Shown: positions 37,978 through 46,445 of the stretch, one piece after another
Position numbering within the stretch: the first letter of the stretch is position 1
Layout: the number at the start of each line of letters is the position of its first letter
DNA from: CAIXSE01 sp040769125
Lineage (GTDB): Bacteria; Actinomycetota; Thermoleophilia; UBA2241
Direction of reading: 5' to 3'
Assembly (NCBI GenBank): GCA_040769125.1
Contig: JAXGLO010000001.1
Location: forward strand, 62,001 to 126,000
Length of the DNA: 64,000 nucleotides
Made by a program: the position numbers and the translations under genes
The notes under the pieces: model-generated
Seen by the model: the letters and a program-made list of their open reading frames with translations, nothing else
Database searches by the model: none
Told to the model about the DNA's origin: nothing

Positions 37978-38784
37978 CTACTCGCCGAGCTTGCCGGCGC
38001 GATGGGCGCCCAGATAGCCCATGCAGTAGCTGTCCTCACCGCGCAGGGCCTCGATCGCCCTGACGGCGGCCATCATCGCGGCGTTGCGCACGTCGAGCAC
38101 GGCACCGTCGATGCCGATGCCGGCGCACATAGCCACGAAGGTCCGGTTGAGCAGAGCACGGTTCGGGAGGCCGAAGCTGACGTTGCTAAGGCCGCCGGTG
38201 GTGCGCACAGGCAGACGCTCCTTGATGAGCCGCAGAGCGTCCATGCAGACGACGGAGGCCTGCGGATCGGCGGACACGGCGAGCACGAGTGGATCGACCC
38301 AGATGTCCTCGGCATCAAGGCCTTCGCCGGTGCAAAGGTCGTGGAGCTCCTTGGCGACGGTGAAGCGATCTTCGGCGGTCGGCGGGATGCCGTCCTCGCT
38401 GAGGCAGAGTGCGATCACAGGGCACTTGTACTTCGCGACGAGCGGCAGGACGGCGTCCTTGCGCGACTGCTCCCCGCTGATCGAATTGATGAACGGAATC
38501 TTGCCGCCCTTGTCGATGATCGCCTGGACACCGGCTTCGAGCACCTCGGGGCTGGCCGAGTCGACCATGAGCTGCGTGTCGGTGACACCCATGACGACGT
38601 CGATGAGCCAGAGCATGTCCTCCACTTCGTTGCCGCCCGCAACCCCACCGTTCACGTCGAGCAGCCCTGCTCCAGCGTCAACCTGATCCATCGCCAGCGA
38701 CTTGATGAACTCCGCGTCGCGCGCCTGAATCGCATCTGCGACCTGCTTGCGCGTCCCGTTGATCGACTCACCCATCAACAGCAT
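37978..38784 (-). CDS. Methyltetrahydrofolate-corrinoid methyltransferase (AcsE/MtrH-type pterin-binding protein)
   Basis: This TIM-barrel pterin-binding enzyme transfers the methyl group of methyl-THF to a corrinoid protein. Diagnostic segments are MGESINGTRKQV, AGLLDVNGG, LMVDSASPEVLEAG, PFINSIS, WVDPLVLAVS and GLSNVSFGLPNRALLNRTFV, as in AcsE of the Wood-Ljungdahl pathway. I start at the ATG 38784 after a GGGGTGGTG stretch; a GTG at 38799 is possible. No corrinoid protein or CO dehydrogenase is adjacent, so it may serve a demethylation pathway instead. Confidence 0.9.
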   Translation of the reverse strand: MLLMGESINGTRKQVADAIQARDAEFIKSLAMDQVDAGAGLLDVNGGVAGGNEVEDMLWLIDVVMGVTDTQLMVDSASPEVLEAGVQAIIDKGGKIPFINSISGEQSRKDAVLPLVAKYKCPVIALCLSEDGIPPTAEDRFTVAKELHDLCTGEGLDAEDIWVDPLVLAVSADPQASVVCMDALRLIKERLPVRTTGGLSNVSFGLPNRALLNRTFVAMCAGIGIDGAVLDVRNAAMMAAVRAIEALRGEDSYCMGYLGAHRAGKLGE

Positions 38785-38936
38785 GCTCACCACCCCCACG
38801 TCAGTTAGACAAAAGACGGAACGTCAGAATCCTTATCAGTATATGCGAACGCCGGTCTGCGCTGTACAACCGGCCGCCGACCCGGCGCTCGCACAAACGC
38901 GAAAGAGACGGGACGAGAACCGACCGCCAACGAGCC

Positions 38937-38970
38937 GACGGCGGGCGGCCTCTCGTGGCCGCCCGCCGTC
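38937..38970 (-). terminator. Terminator hairpin of groEL
   Basis: A perfect 14-bp inverted repeat GACGGCGGGCGGCC/GGCCGCCCGCCGTC with a 6-nt loop lies 39 nt after the groEL stop. It lacks a T tract, as is usual for high-GC actinobacterial terminators. Confidence 0.6.
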
Positions 38971-39008
38971 GACGATGACTCCATACGGTGCCGTAGAAAC
39001 AGCCCGGA

Positions 39009-40640
39009 CTACATCATCCCCGGATGCATGCCACCGGGCGGCATGCCGGCCGGAGCCGCCGGCGGCTCCGGCTTGTCGGCCACGATGCACTCGGTGGTGA
39101 GGATGTTCTTGGCGATCGACGCGGCGTTCTGCAGCGCCGAACGCGTAACCATGGCAGGGTCGATGATGCCAGCCTTGATCAGATCCTCGTACTCGCCCTT
39201 GTCGGCGTTGAGGCCCTCGCCCGGCTTGAGCTCCTTGACCTTGTTCACCACGACTGAGCCCTCGAGGCCCGCGTTCTCGGCGATCTGACGGAGGGGCTCC
39301 TCAAGCGAACGAACGACGATCTGCTTGCCGGAGCGGAAGTCGACGTTTTCGGACTTCGTGTCGATCGTGACCGCACTGATGGCATTGACGAGCACGACAC
39401 CGCCACCCGGCACGATGCCCTCTTCGAGGGCCGCGCGCGTAGCGTTGAGAGCGTCCTCGACGCGGTGCTTGGTCTCCTTCATCTCGACCTCGGTCGCCGC
39501 GCCGACCTTGATGACAGCCACGCCGCCGGCCAGCTTTGCGAGACGCTCCTGGAGCTTCTCACGGTCGAAGTCGGAGTCGGTGGTCTCGAGCTCGCTCTTG
39601 ATCTGCCGGATGCGGGCCTTGATCTGATCCGTATCGCCGGCGCCGTCGACGATCGTGGTGCTGTCCTTGGTCACGACGACCTTGCGGGCACGGCCCAGCT
39701 GGGAGACCTGGGTGCTGTCGAGCTTGAGGCCCATCTCCTCGGTGATGACCTCGCCACCGGTGAGAATGCCGATGTCCTCGAGCATGCGCTTGCGACGGTC
39801 GCCAAAGCCGGGAGCCTTGACGGCAACGCTGGTGAAGGTGCCGCGCAGCTTGTTCACGACCAGGGTCGCGAGCGCCTCACCCTCGACGTCCTCAGCGACG
39901 ATGAGGAGCGACTTGCCCTGCTGGATGACCCTCTCGAGCACGGGCAGGAGATCCTGAACGGCGCCGATCTTCTGGTTGGCGATGAGGACGTACGGCTCCT
40001 CGAGCACGGCCTCCATGCGCTCCGGATCGGTGACCATGTAGGGGCTGAGATAGCCGCGGTCAAACTGCATGCCCTCGGTGAACTCGAGGTCGAGGCCGAA
40101 GGTGTTGGACTCCTCGACGTTGACCACGCCGTCCTTACCGACCTTCTCGATCGCGTCGGCGATGACGTCGCCGACGGCGCGGTCGCGCGCGGAGATGGTG
40201 GCCACGCGAGCGATCTCCTCCTTGCCGGAGATCTCCTTGGACTGCTCGCGGATGGCGACGACGACCTCGTCCACGGCCTCTTCGATGCCGTGCTTGACCG
40301 CCATCGGATTGGCGCCCGCGGCGACCATGTGCAGGCCCTCGCGCACCATGGCCTGGGCGAGCAGGGTGGCGGTGGTGGTGCCGTCGCCGGCGATGTCGTT
40401 GGTCTTGGTGGCGACTTCCTTGACGAGCTGAGCGCCCTGATTCTCGAAGACGTCCTCGAGCTCGATCTCGCGAGCGATCGTCACGCCGTCGTTGGTGATC
40501 GTCGGGGAGCCGAACTTCTTGTCGAGCACCACGTAACGGCCCTTGGGGCCGAGGGTGATCTTCACGGCGTCGGCGAGCGCGTTGACACCACGCTCGAGTG
40601 CGCGCCGGGCTTCGTCAGCGTACTTCAGTTCCTTAGCCAC
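39009..40640 (-). CDS. groL: Chaperonin GroEL
   Basis: GroEL is the 60-kDa chaperonin that folds proteins in its ring cavity with GroES. The 543-aa protein carries LGPKGRYVVLDKKFGSPTITNDGVTIA, the ATP-binding GDGTTTATLLAQAM, and a C-terminal Gly/Met tail (GMPPGGMHPGMM). It follows groES by 19 nt with a GAGGAGG ribosome-binding site. The operon is probably repressed by HrcA through the CIRCE element upstream of groES; hrcA is not in the window. Confidence 0.98.
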   Translation of the reverse strand: MAKELKYADEARRALERGVNALADAVKITLGPKGRYVVLDKKFGSPTITNDGVTIAREIELEDVFENQGAQLVKEVATKTNDIAGDGTTTATLLAQAMVREGLHMVAAGANPMAVKHGIEEAVDEVVVAIREQSKEISGKEEIARVATISARDRAVGDVIADAIEKVGKDGVVNVEESNTFGLDLEFTEGMQFDRGYLSPYMVTDPERMEAVLEEPYVLIANQKIGAVQDLLPVLERVIQQGKSLLIVAEDVEGEALATLVVNKLRGTFTSVAVKAPGFGDRRKRMLEDIGILTGGEVITEEMGLKLDSTQVSQLGRARKVVVTKDSTTIVDGAGDTDQIKARIRQIKSELETTDSDFDREKLQERLAKLAGGVAVIKVGAATEVEMKETKHRVEDALNATRAALEEGIVPGGGVVLVNAISAVTIDTKSENVDFRSGKQIVVRSLEEPLRQIAENAGLEGSVVVNKVKELKPGEGLNADKGEYEDLIKAGIIDPAMVTRSALQNAASIAKNILTTECIVADKPEPPAAPAGMPPGGMHPGMM

Positions 40641-40659
40641 TCTTGGTCAGCCTCCTCTC

Positions 40660-40953
40660 TCAGTCGACGACGGCCAGGATCTCCCCGGCACGCAGAATCA
40701 GCAGTTCGCCGCCATCGGCGGTCTTGTACTCAGTGCCCGAGTACTTGCCGTAGATGACCTTGTCGCCCGTCTTGACGTCCACGGGGATGCGCTTGCTTCC
40801 GGACTCGTCCCACTTGCCGTCGCCGACGGCGATGACCTCGCCCATCATCGGCTTCTCTTTGGCGGTGTCGGGAAGCACGATGCCGCTGGCCGTCTTCTCT
40901 TCCTCGGCCATAGCCTTGACGATCACGCGATCTTCAAGCGGCTTGAGCTTCAT
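40660..40953 (-). CDS. groS: Co-chaperonin GroES
   Basis: The 97-aa lid of the GroEL cavity has PLEDRVIVK at the N-terminus, the mobile loop EEEKTASGIVLPD and the C-terminal strand KYSGTEYKTADGGELLILRAGEILAVV. A GAGGAGGG site precedes the ATG and a CIRCE operator lies about 32-58 nt upstream. Confidence 0.98.
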   Translation of the reverse strand: MKLKPLEDRVIVKAMAEEEKTASGIVLPDTAKEKPMMGEVIAVGDGKWDESGSKRIPVDVKTGDKVIYGKYSGTEYKTADGGELLILRAGEILAVVD

Positions 40954-40984
40954 GCAGTAACCCTCCTCTACTCTCGACAGGATT

Positions 40985-41011
40985 CGGGCACTCTATGGTT
41001 GAGAGTGCTAA
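40985..41011 (-). promoter_or_regulatory. CIRCE operator (HrcA-binding site) of groES-groEL
   Basis: On the minus strand the right-hand consensus arm TTAGCACTC is perfect, followed by a 9-nt spacer and GAGTGCCCG, which keeps GAGTGC of the expected GAGTGCTAA. Spacing and position upstream of groES match CIRCE exactly, implying heat-inducible HrcA control. Confidence 0.9.
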
Positions 41012-41105
41012 GCGTCACGGGCCGTAATCGTAGTGCCGCCGGCCGGAGGTGTCAAACATCGCCTGAGGGCTCGCGCAGCGGCCTCCGCGTCGCTACACTC
41101 AGACT

Positions 41106-41543
41106 ATGAGGATCCTGGTTCAGCGCGTCTCCAGCGCCTCGGTAACCGTGCACGGGGAGGCCGTCGCCGAAGTCGGTCACGGCCTCCTCGCCCTGGTCGG
41201 CGTCACGCACGGCGACACGGCGGCGACGGCGCAGAAGCTCGCCGCCAAGACCGCCCGGCTGCGCATCTTCGCCGACGGCGACGGCCTCATGAACCTCTCC
41301 GTCGCCGACGTCGGCGGAGCGGTCCTCGCCGTCTCGCAGTTCACCCTGTACAGCAACGCCCGCAGGGGGAACCGGCCGAGCTTCAGCGAGGCCGCGCCGC
41401 CCCAGCACGGCGAAGCGATCTACGAGGCGTACGTCGAGGCGCTGCGCGCCGAGGGAGTGCCGGTCGGGACCGGCATCTTCGGCGCGCACATGCAGGTGGC
41501 CCTCACCAACGACGGTCCGGTCACCATCCTGCTCGAGGCATGA
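41106..41543 (+). CDS. dtd: D-aminoacyl-tRNA deacylase Dtd
   Basis: Dtd hydrolyses D-amino acids (and glycine) from mischarged tRNAs. The 145-aa protein starts MRILVQRVSSASV and carries both active-site motifs, SQFTLY and NDGPVT. It reads toward tsaD and is separated from it by 13 nt. Confidence 0.97.
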   Translation: MRILVQRVSSASVTVHGEAVAEVGHGLLALVGVTHGDTAATAQKLAAKTARLRIFADGDGLMNLSVADVGGAVLAVSQFTLYSNARRGNRPSFSEAAPPQHGEAIYEAYVEALRAEGVPVGTGIFGAHMQVALTNDGPVTILLEA

Positions 41544-41556
41544 GCCACAACGCCGG

Positions 41557-42591
41557 TCAGCGGCGGCCGCGCCGGCCGACCTGCGGCCGCGCCGCCTTGG
41601 CCTCGGCGTCCGCGGCGAACGCGTCGAGGCCGAGATAGCTCGGCCAGGGCAGGGCCGGCAGGAAGCCTGCCGCCAGACCGATCATCCCGGCGTTGTCGGT
41701 GCAGAGGCTGAGCGGCGGCAGGAAGAGCTCCAGCCCCTCGACCTCGCAGCGCCGCGCCAAGGCGCCACGCAGGCCGGAGTTGGCCGCCACGCCGCCGGCG
41801 ACGGCGACCCGTCGCAAGCCCTCGGCCGCGGCGCACGCCAGAGTCTTCTCGACCAGCTGCCGCACGATCGCCGCCTGGTACGAGGCGGCGATGTCGGCGC
41901 GGTGCACCGTAAGCTCTTCTGGGGCGCGGCCGCGCACATCGTAGAGCAGCGCCGTCTTGAGGCCGCTGAAGCTGAAATCGCGGCCGCGCGGCACCGCCCG
42001 CGGAAAGCTCGCGAAATGGGCATCGCCCTGCGCCGCGAGCTGGTCGATCTCCTTGCCCCCGGGGTAGCCGAGGCCGAGCAGACGCGCTCCCTTGTCGAAG
42101 GCCTCGCCTGCAGCGTCGTCCATAGTGCGCGCCGCAACGCGGTAGCGGACGCCTTCCTCGACGACGGCGAGCACGGTGTGCCCGCCGCTCGCCACCAGGC
42201 AGACGAAGGGCGCCTCCACGCCGACAGCGTAGTTGGCGGCGATGTGGCCCTGCAGGTGATTCACCGGGATCAGCGGCAGCCGGCGACGGTACGCGATCGC
42301 CTTGGCCGCCGCCAGCCCCACGAGCAGCGCTCCGATGAGGCCCGGCCCCTGGGTCACGGCGACCGCACCCAGATCGTCCCAGCCCACACGGGCGGAGGCC
42401 ATGGCCTCCGCCACCACCGCGTTGACCAGTTCGGTGTGGGCGCGCGACGCGACCTCAGGGACGACCCCGCCGAACTGCGCATGCAGATCGTTCTGGGACG
42501 ACACGACCGACGACAGCACCTCGCGGCCGCTCACGAGCGCCGCGCTGGTGTCGTCGCAGGAGGTCTCGAGGCAGAGGAGGATGCTGCTCAC
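41557..42591 (-). CDS. tsaD: tRNA t6A37 threonylcarbamoyltransferase subunit TsaD
   Basis: TsaD transfers threonylcarbamoyl to A37 of ANN-decoding tRNAs together with TsaB and TsaE, both in this operon. The ASKHA protein begins LCLETSCDDTSAALV and has the metal-binding HLQGH (HxxxH), VASGGHT and AVAGGVAANSGLR. The GTG at 42591 overlaps the rimI stop (GTGA), giving 344 aa. Confidence 0.97.
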   Translation of the reverse strand: MSSILLCLETSCDDTSAALVSGREVLSSVVSSQNDLHAQFGGVVPEVASRAHTELVNAVVAEAMASARVGWDDLGAVAVTQGPGLIGALLVGLAAAKAIAYRRRLPLIPVNHLQGHIAANYAVGVEAPFVCLVASGGHTVLAVVEEGVRYRVAARTMDDAAGEAFDKGARLLGLGYPGGKEIDQLAAQGDAHFASFPRAVPRGRDFSFSGLKTALLYDVRGRAPEELTVHRADIAASYQAAIVRQLVEKTLACAAAEGLRRVAVAGGVAANSGLRGALARRCEVEGLELFLPPLSLCTDNAGMIGLAAGFLPALPWPSYLGLDAFAADAEAKAARPQVGRRGRR

Positions 42592-43076
42592 GCCGAGTCC
42601 CCCTCCCAGTCTTTCCACATGATCACGGCGTTCTCGCGACCGTCGCTGTAGTAGCCGGGCCGCACGCCCGTGGTGACGAAGCCGAAGCTCCGGTACAAGC
42701 TGATGCCCGCCAGGTTGGACGCCCTCACCTCAAGGGTGTGGCCGCGATGGGCGCGACGCTCCGTGATCGTGAAGTAGGCCTCCAGAAGCTGAGAGGCGAC
42801 GTGCCGCCGCCGGTGCGGCTCGTCCACGCTCACGTTCATGACGTGCCAGACGTCCACGAACATGTCGGCCATGAGGTAGGCGACCACACGCCCGTCGATC
42901 TCGCACACCAGAGCGATGCCGGTCTCGCGCGCGAGCTGGCCGGAGATGACCGATGCGGACCAGCCCGACGTGAAGGTGCGGCGCTCGATCTCGGCAACGG
43001 CTTCGATGTCGGTGACCCGCATGCGCCGCACGACGCGGCGGCCGGACGGCTGATCCGGAACGACCTCCGGGCTCAT
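42588..43076 (-). CDS. rimI: Ribosomal protein S18 alanine N-acetyltransferase RimI
   Basis: This GNAT acetyltransferase acetylates the N-terminus of ribosomal protein S18 or other proteins. The 162-aa protein has RRMRVTDIEAVAEIERRTF, the acetyl-CoA loop VDEPHRRRHVASQLL and SLYRSFGFVTTGVRPGYYSDGRENAVIM. The ATG overlaps the tsaB stop by 4 nt. The tsaB-rimI-tsaD order is common; its substrate S18 is encoded at 63279. Confidence 0.94.
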   Translation of the reverse strand: MSPEVVPDQPSGRRVVRRMRVTDIEAVAEIERRTFTSGWSASVISGQLARETGIALVCEIDGRVVAYLMADMFVDVWHVMNVSVDEPHRRRHVASQLLEAYFTITERRAHRGHTLEVRASNLAGISLYRSFGFVTTGVRPGYYSDGRENAVIMWKDWEGDSA

Positions 43077-43777
43077 GACCGGCCGCCTCCCGGCCAGCGA
43101 ACGGCGTCCGGAGAGCGGCCGTAGAGCGGCAGCACCGACTCGACGCCCCAGACCAGGCCAGGCGCGCCGCAGGCGACCGCCCGGCCCACCATCGCGGCCG
43201 TCGGCGTCTCCGTAGAGGCGACGAACCGTGCTGCAGCCGGGAGCAGCTCGGCGTAAAGCGCCGCGCCGTCGCCGCCCACAGCCATGGCGCCACGACCTTC
43301 CAGCCACACCGTCAACTCCGCCGCCGGCACAACCGAGACGCCCTCCACTGCCCGCACGCCGGCCCCGGCATCGCGCTCGTAGACGGCCGTGAAGACCTCA
43401 TGGCGCTTGCCGTCGATCAGCGGCACGAGCCGCCTCGCGTCCGGACCGTCGGGTGTCGCGGACCTCATGGCCAGCGCCAGCGCCGACGTCGTCGGCACCC
43501 CGGCGAGCCGCAGCCGCCCATCGGCCAGCGCCAGGGCGCGCGCCGTAGCGAGGCCGATGCGCAGACCTGTGAAAGCCCCGGGGCCGAGGCTCACGGCAAC
43601 GACGTCGACGTCGTCCCAGCCGACGCCCGCCTCGGTCAGGACACGGTGCACGCCGGGCAGCAGCTCCCGGGCGTGCGCCGCGCCGTCCTCCGCGACGGCC
43701 TCGGCGAGAACAGATCCGTCGGCCGCACACAGTGCCGCCGAGCAGGCCGCCGTTGCAGTCTCGAGGGCGAGAATCAC
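43073..43777 (-). CDS. tsaB: tRNA t6A37 biosynthesis protein TsaB
   Basis: TsaB is the TsaD paralogue that scaffolds the t6A complex. Signature segments are LALETATAACSAAL, DGAAHARELLPGV, VSLGPGAFTGLRIGLATARALA and PLIDGKRHEVFTAVY. The GTG at 43777 overlaps the tsaE stop (GTGA), giving 234 aa; earlier in-frame codons belong to tsaE. Confidence 0.96.
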   Translation of the reverse strand: MILALETATAACSAALCAADGSVLAEAVAEDGAAHARELLPGVHRVLTEAGVGWDDVDVVAVSLGPGAFTGLRIGLATARALALADGRLRLAGVPTTSALALAMRSATPDGPDARRLVPLIDGKRHEVFTAVYERDAGAGVRAVEGVSVVPAAELTVWLEGRGAMAVGGDGAALYAELLPAAARFVASTETPTAAMVGRAVACGAPGLVWGVESVLPLYGRSPDAVRWPGGGRS

Positions 43778-44319
43778 GCCCCCCCTCCGCGACGTCCGCA
43801 GCCTGGCTGGACACGCGCCGAGCCGCCGACCGCGTCCGGCCCGACCGGGCCGAGACCCTGAGCCGCAGCCTCGCCGGCCACGGCCCGCTCCAGCTCCGGT
43901 GAGGCATGCAGCACCAGCGCTCTGCTGCGCGGCGTGCGATGAAACAGCTCGATACGGGCGTCCGGCCGAGGCAGCGCCTCGCTGCCGGCCGCCGGCCACT
44001 CCACGAACGTCAGAGCCCGCGCCCCGAGGTAGTCGTCCCAGGCGAAGAGATCGACGTCCGCGCCGCTGCTCAGACGGTAGAGGTCGAGGTGATGAAGTTC
44101 CTCGTCACCTCGCCCGCGATACGACTGGGCAAGCGTGAACGACGGGCTCGTGATGGCGCCACGCACCCCGCGAGCGCGCAGGATCTCGCGCACGAGAGTC
44201 GACTTGCCGGCCCCGATGTCGCCCTCCACGGTCACCAGCGCCGGAGGCCGCAACAGGCCTGCCAGCAGCCGGGCGAACCGCCGGGTCTGGGCGGGCGATC
44301 CAAGGGTGAGCGCGATCAT
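43774..44319 (-). CDS. tsaE: tRNA t6A37 biosynthesis ATPase TsaE
   Basis: TsaE is the P-loop ATPase of the t6A machinery. It has Walker A EGDIGAGKSTLV, TSPSFTLAQSY, HHLDLYRL and FVEWPAAG. The 181 aa include a C-terminal Gly/Arg/Ala-rich tail of about 30 residues beyond the usual length. Its ATG directly abuts the uracil-DNA glycosylase stop. Confidence 0.95.
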   Translation of the reverse strand: MIALTLGSPAQTRRFARLLAGLLRPPALVTVEGDIGAGKSTLVREILRARGVRGAITSPSFTLAQSYRGRGDEELHHLDLYRLSSGADVDLFAWDDYLGARALTFVEWPAAGSEALPRPDARIELFHRTPRSRALVLHASPELERAVAGEAAAQGLGPVGPDAVGGSARVQPGCGRRGGGA

Positions 44320-45084
44320 CTAGAAGAGGCCGAGCTGCTCCGCTGCGCCCTCCGTAGCGGAGGCGGGCCGGCTCTCCGGCGCGGCGGCTTCGGCGGCGGG
44401 CTCCGTCGGCGGCGACGCAGGCTTCGCGCCAGGATCCGCGTCCGGCTCCGCGTCACGCCGGCTCTCCGCCGCCGCCTCAGGGCCACCGGCCGCAGCGGGC
44501 GACTGCGTCAGCAACTGGGGCAGCCGCGCGAAGTCCTGCCCCAGAACCGTGAGCATCGACGGCGTGTACAGAGCCGCCGCCGGATGGAAGATCGGATACA
44601 GGTACAGCCGCACGCCGTTGATCTCGGTGGCCTGCGGCACACCATGTACTTTCGTGATGCCGCGCTGGCTGCCGGTGAGCAGCTTCGTGGCGTGGTTGCC
44701 GAGCGTGCAGACGACCTTCGGGCGAATGAGCTCGATCTGGCGCCACAGATAGGGCGTGCAGGCCGCGATCTCATCGGGCTGAGGGTCGCGGTTGTTCGGC
44801 GGGCGGCTCTTGAGCACGTTGGCGATGAATACCTGGTCGCGCGTAAGGCCGATCGAGGCGAGCAGACGATCGAGAAGCTTGCCGGCCTGGCCTACGAACG
44901 GCCGGCCCTGCTGATCCTCGTGATACCCAGGCGCCTCGCCGACGAACATGAGGTCGGCGTGTGGATCGCCCTCACCGGGCACGGCCTTCGTCCGCGACTC
45001 GTGCAGCGGGCACCCCGTGCACGCCTCGATCTCATGGTGCAGCGCCTTGAGCGCCGCCACGATGTCGTCAGTGGCAGGTGGCAC
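44320..45084 (-). CDS. Family 4 uracil-DNA glycosylase with C-terminal clamp-binding tail
   Basis: This 4Fe-4S enzyme removes uracil from DNA. The N-terminal half shows CTGCPLHESRTKAVPGEG, the active-site GEAPGYHEDQQGRPFVGQAGKLL, NVLKSRPPNNRDP and two further cysteines (IAACTPYLW, KVVCTLGNHA) that complete the cluster; HPAA is the DNA-binding loop. After about residue 195 comes a Pro/Ala/Glu-rich tail ending in EQLGLF, which matches the beta-clamp-binding consensus QL(S/D)LF. The start overlaps the fmdB-like gene by 17 nt, and tsaE follows immediately. Confidence 0.94.
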   Translation of the reverse strand: MPPATDDIVAALKALHHEIEACTGCPLHESRTKAVPGEGDPHADLMFVGEAPGYHEDQQGRPFVGQAGKLLDRLLASIGLTRDQVFIANVLKSRPPNNRDPQPDEIAACTPYLWRQIELIRPKVVCTLGNHATKLLTGSQRGITKVHGVPQATEINGVRLYLYPIFHPAAALYTPSMLTVLGQDFARLPQLLTQSPAAAGGPEAAAESRRDAEPDADPGAKPASPPTEPAAEAAAPESRPASATEGAAEQLGLF

Positions 45085-45286
45085 AGCACGAACCAGAACA
45101 GGTCGAGCAGCTCTTGCCTGACGCCTTGCCGCCGAGATCGGCGGTCGATGAGTGCACGGCGAACGTGGAGAGGAGCCGGCGGACGTCTCCCGAGCCGCAG
45201 CCGGGGCACGCCGGCCTGGCGTCTCCCCGGATCAGCTCCTCGAACTCGGTTCCGCACTGGCTGCAAGAGAATTCGTAGATCGGCAT
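45068..45286 (-). CDS. FmdB-family zinc-ribbon regulatory protein
   Basis: The 72-aa protein begins MPIYEFSCSQCGTEFE and has a second pair ACPGCGSGDVRRL, together forming a zinc ribbon of the FmdB type. The short C-terminal tail is unusually cysteine-rich (CSTCSGSCCATCH), which is common in this family. Its function is not firmly known; regulation of formamidase gave the name. It is the first gene of the udg-tsaEB-rimI-tsaD run and overlaps udg. Confidence 0.88.
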   Translation of the reverse strand: MPIYEFSCSQCGTEFEELIRGDARPACPGCGSGDVRRLLSTFAVHSSTADLGGKASGKSCSTCSGSCCATCH

Positions 45287-45400
45287 GGACGAAGTGTACC
45301 ATCCCGCGAGGTTCCCTCACGCACCGGAACAGCTCGCCCGGAAAGGCGCTCCCGAGGCGACTCGCCCAATCCTGAGCCGGAGGTGATCCCGGGGGCCGCG

Positions 45401-45429
45401 TTGACCTCACGCACGCAAGGCAGTACCCT
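45401..45429 (+). promoter_or_regulatory. Candidate promoter of the DUF2520-panC operon
   Basis: TTGACC at 45401-45406 and TACCCT at 45424-45429 are 17 bp apart in the 265-bp gap between the divergent fmdB-like and DUF2520 genes. The -35 is good and the -10 weak. The leader that follows contains a small GGAGG/CCTCC hairpin. Confidence 0.4.
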
Positions 45430-45551
45430 GCCGAAGTGCCCCGCCGGAGCAGTAGCGACACCCCGTGCGGAGGCCACACCCTCCTCTCGCGGGCCTGCGG
45501 TCGCTGCTCGGCCCCCTCCCGCCTGGGGATCCGACCAGCGAGGACGCAGCC

Positions 45552-46445
45552 GTGGATATCGACGCATACCGCTTCTGTGTGATCGGCCCCGGCCGCCTGG
45601 GCAGCACGCTCGTCGCCGGGCTGCTTCAGGCCGGGCTCACCGTGCCGGCGGTCGGCGTGCGCGACGACGTCACAAGCTCCAGCGCCGTTCCGAGGCGCGT
45701 GAGCGTCGCCGAAGCGCCTCTCCAGGCCGACCTCTGGTGGCTCACGGTTCCCGACGACGAGATCCGGGGCATCGCCTCACGGCTCGCTTCCGCTGTGCCA
45801 GCAGAGTGCGACGGTCGGCGGCCCGTTGCGATCCACTCGAGCGGCCTCGGATCGATCGACCTACTCGCACCCCTGGCCGAGCGCGGCGTGCGCATCCTCT
45901 GCCTGCATCCCCTGCAGACATTCACACAGGAGCCAGACGCCGGACTGCTGCAGGACACGCCCTGTGCCGTCACCGCCGCCGACCCTGCCGACGTCGACCT
46001 CGGCGAGGCGCTCTCGCAACGCCTGGGCATGCGTCCCTTCCGGCTTCCAGACGAGAAGAAGCCGCTGTATCACCTCGCGGCGGTCATGGGCTGCAACCTG
46101 CTCGTCGCTCTCGAGAGCGCCGCCGGACGCCTCATGGACGCTGCCGCCGGCGACGACCGCGGCCTCGAGCGCATGGCTCCGCTGCTGCGCACGACGCTGG
46201 CCAACCTCCTCGCCGACGGCGATCCCGCGCACGTCCTCACGGGGCCGGTGGCACGCGGCGACGCGGGCACCGTGCGCGCCCACCTGCGCCGCCTCGACGC
46301 GGAGCCGCCACGAGTTGGGCAGGTCTATCGCGCGCTCTCGCTCGAGTCGCTCGCGCTCGTTGCGCCGCGCCTCGACAACGAGCAGGTGCGCGCCCTCAGA
46401 GGGCTCCTCGAGAAGCACGACAACGCGACAAAGAGTCACGCATGA
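45552..46445 (+). CDS. Rossmann-like and DUF2520 domain protein
   Basis: The 297-aa protein has an N-terminal NAD(P)-binding fold (FCVIGPGRLGSTLVAGLLQAG) related to F420-dependent NADP reductases and ketopantoate reductases, and a C-terminal helical DUF2520 domain (LPDEKKPLYHLAAVMGCNLLVALE). Genes of this kind often precede panC, and here the stop overlaps the panC ATG (ATGA). A ketopantoate reductase-like role in pantothenate synthesis has been suggested by context only. I choose the GTG at 45552, preceded by GAGG; a GTG at 45465 adds 29 residues of poor complexity. Confidence 0.85.
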   Translation: MDIDAYRFCVIGPGRLGSTLVAGLLQAGLTVPAVGVRDDVTSSSAVPRRVSVAEAPLQADLWWLTVPDDEIRGIASRLASAVPAECDGRRPVAIHSSGLGSIDLLAPLAERGVRILCLHPLQTFTQEPDAGLLQDTPCAVTAADPADVDLGEALSQRLGMRPFRLPDEKKPLYHLAAVMGCNLLVALESAAGRLMDAAAGDDRGLERMAPLLRTTLANLLADGDPAHVLTGPVARGDAGTVRAHLRRLDAEPPRVGQVYRALSLESLALVAPRLDNEQVRALRGLLEKHDNATKSHA

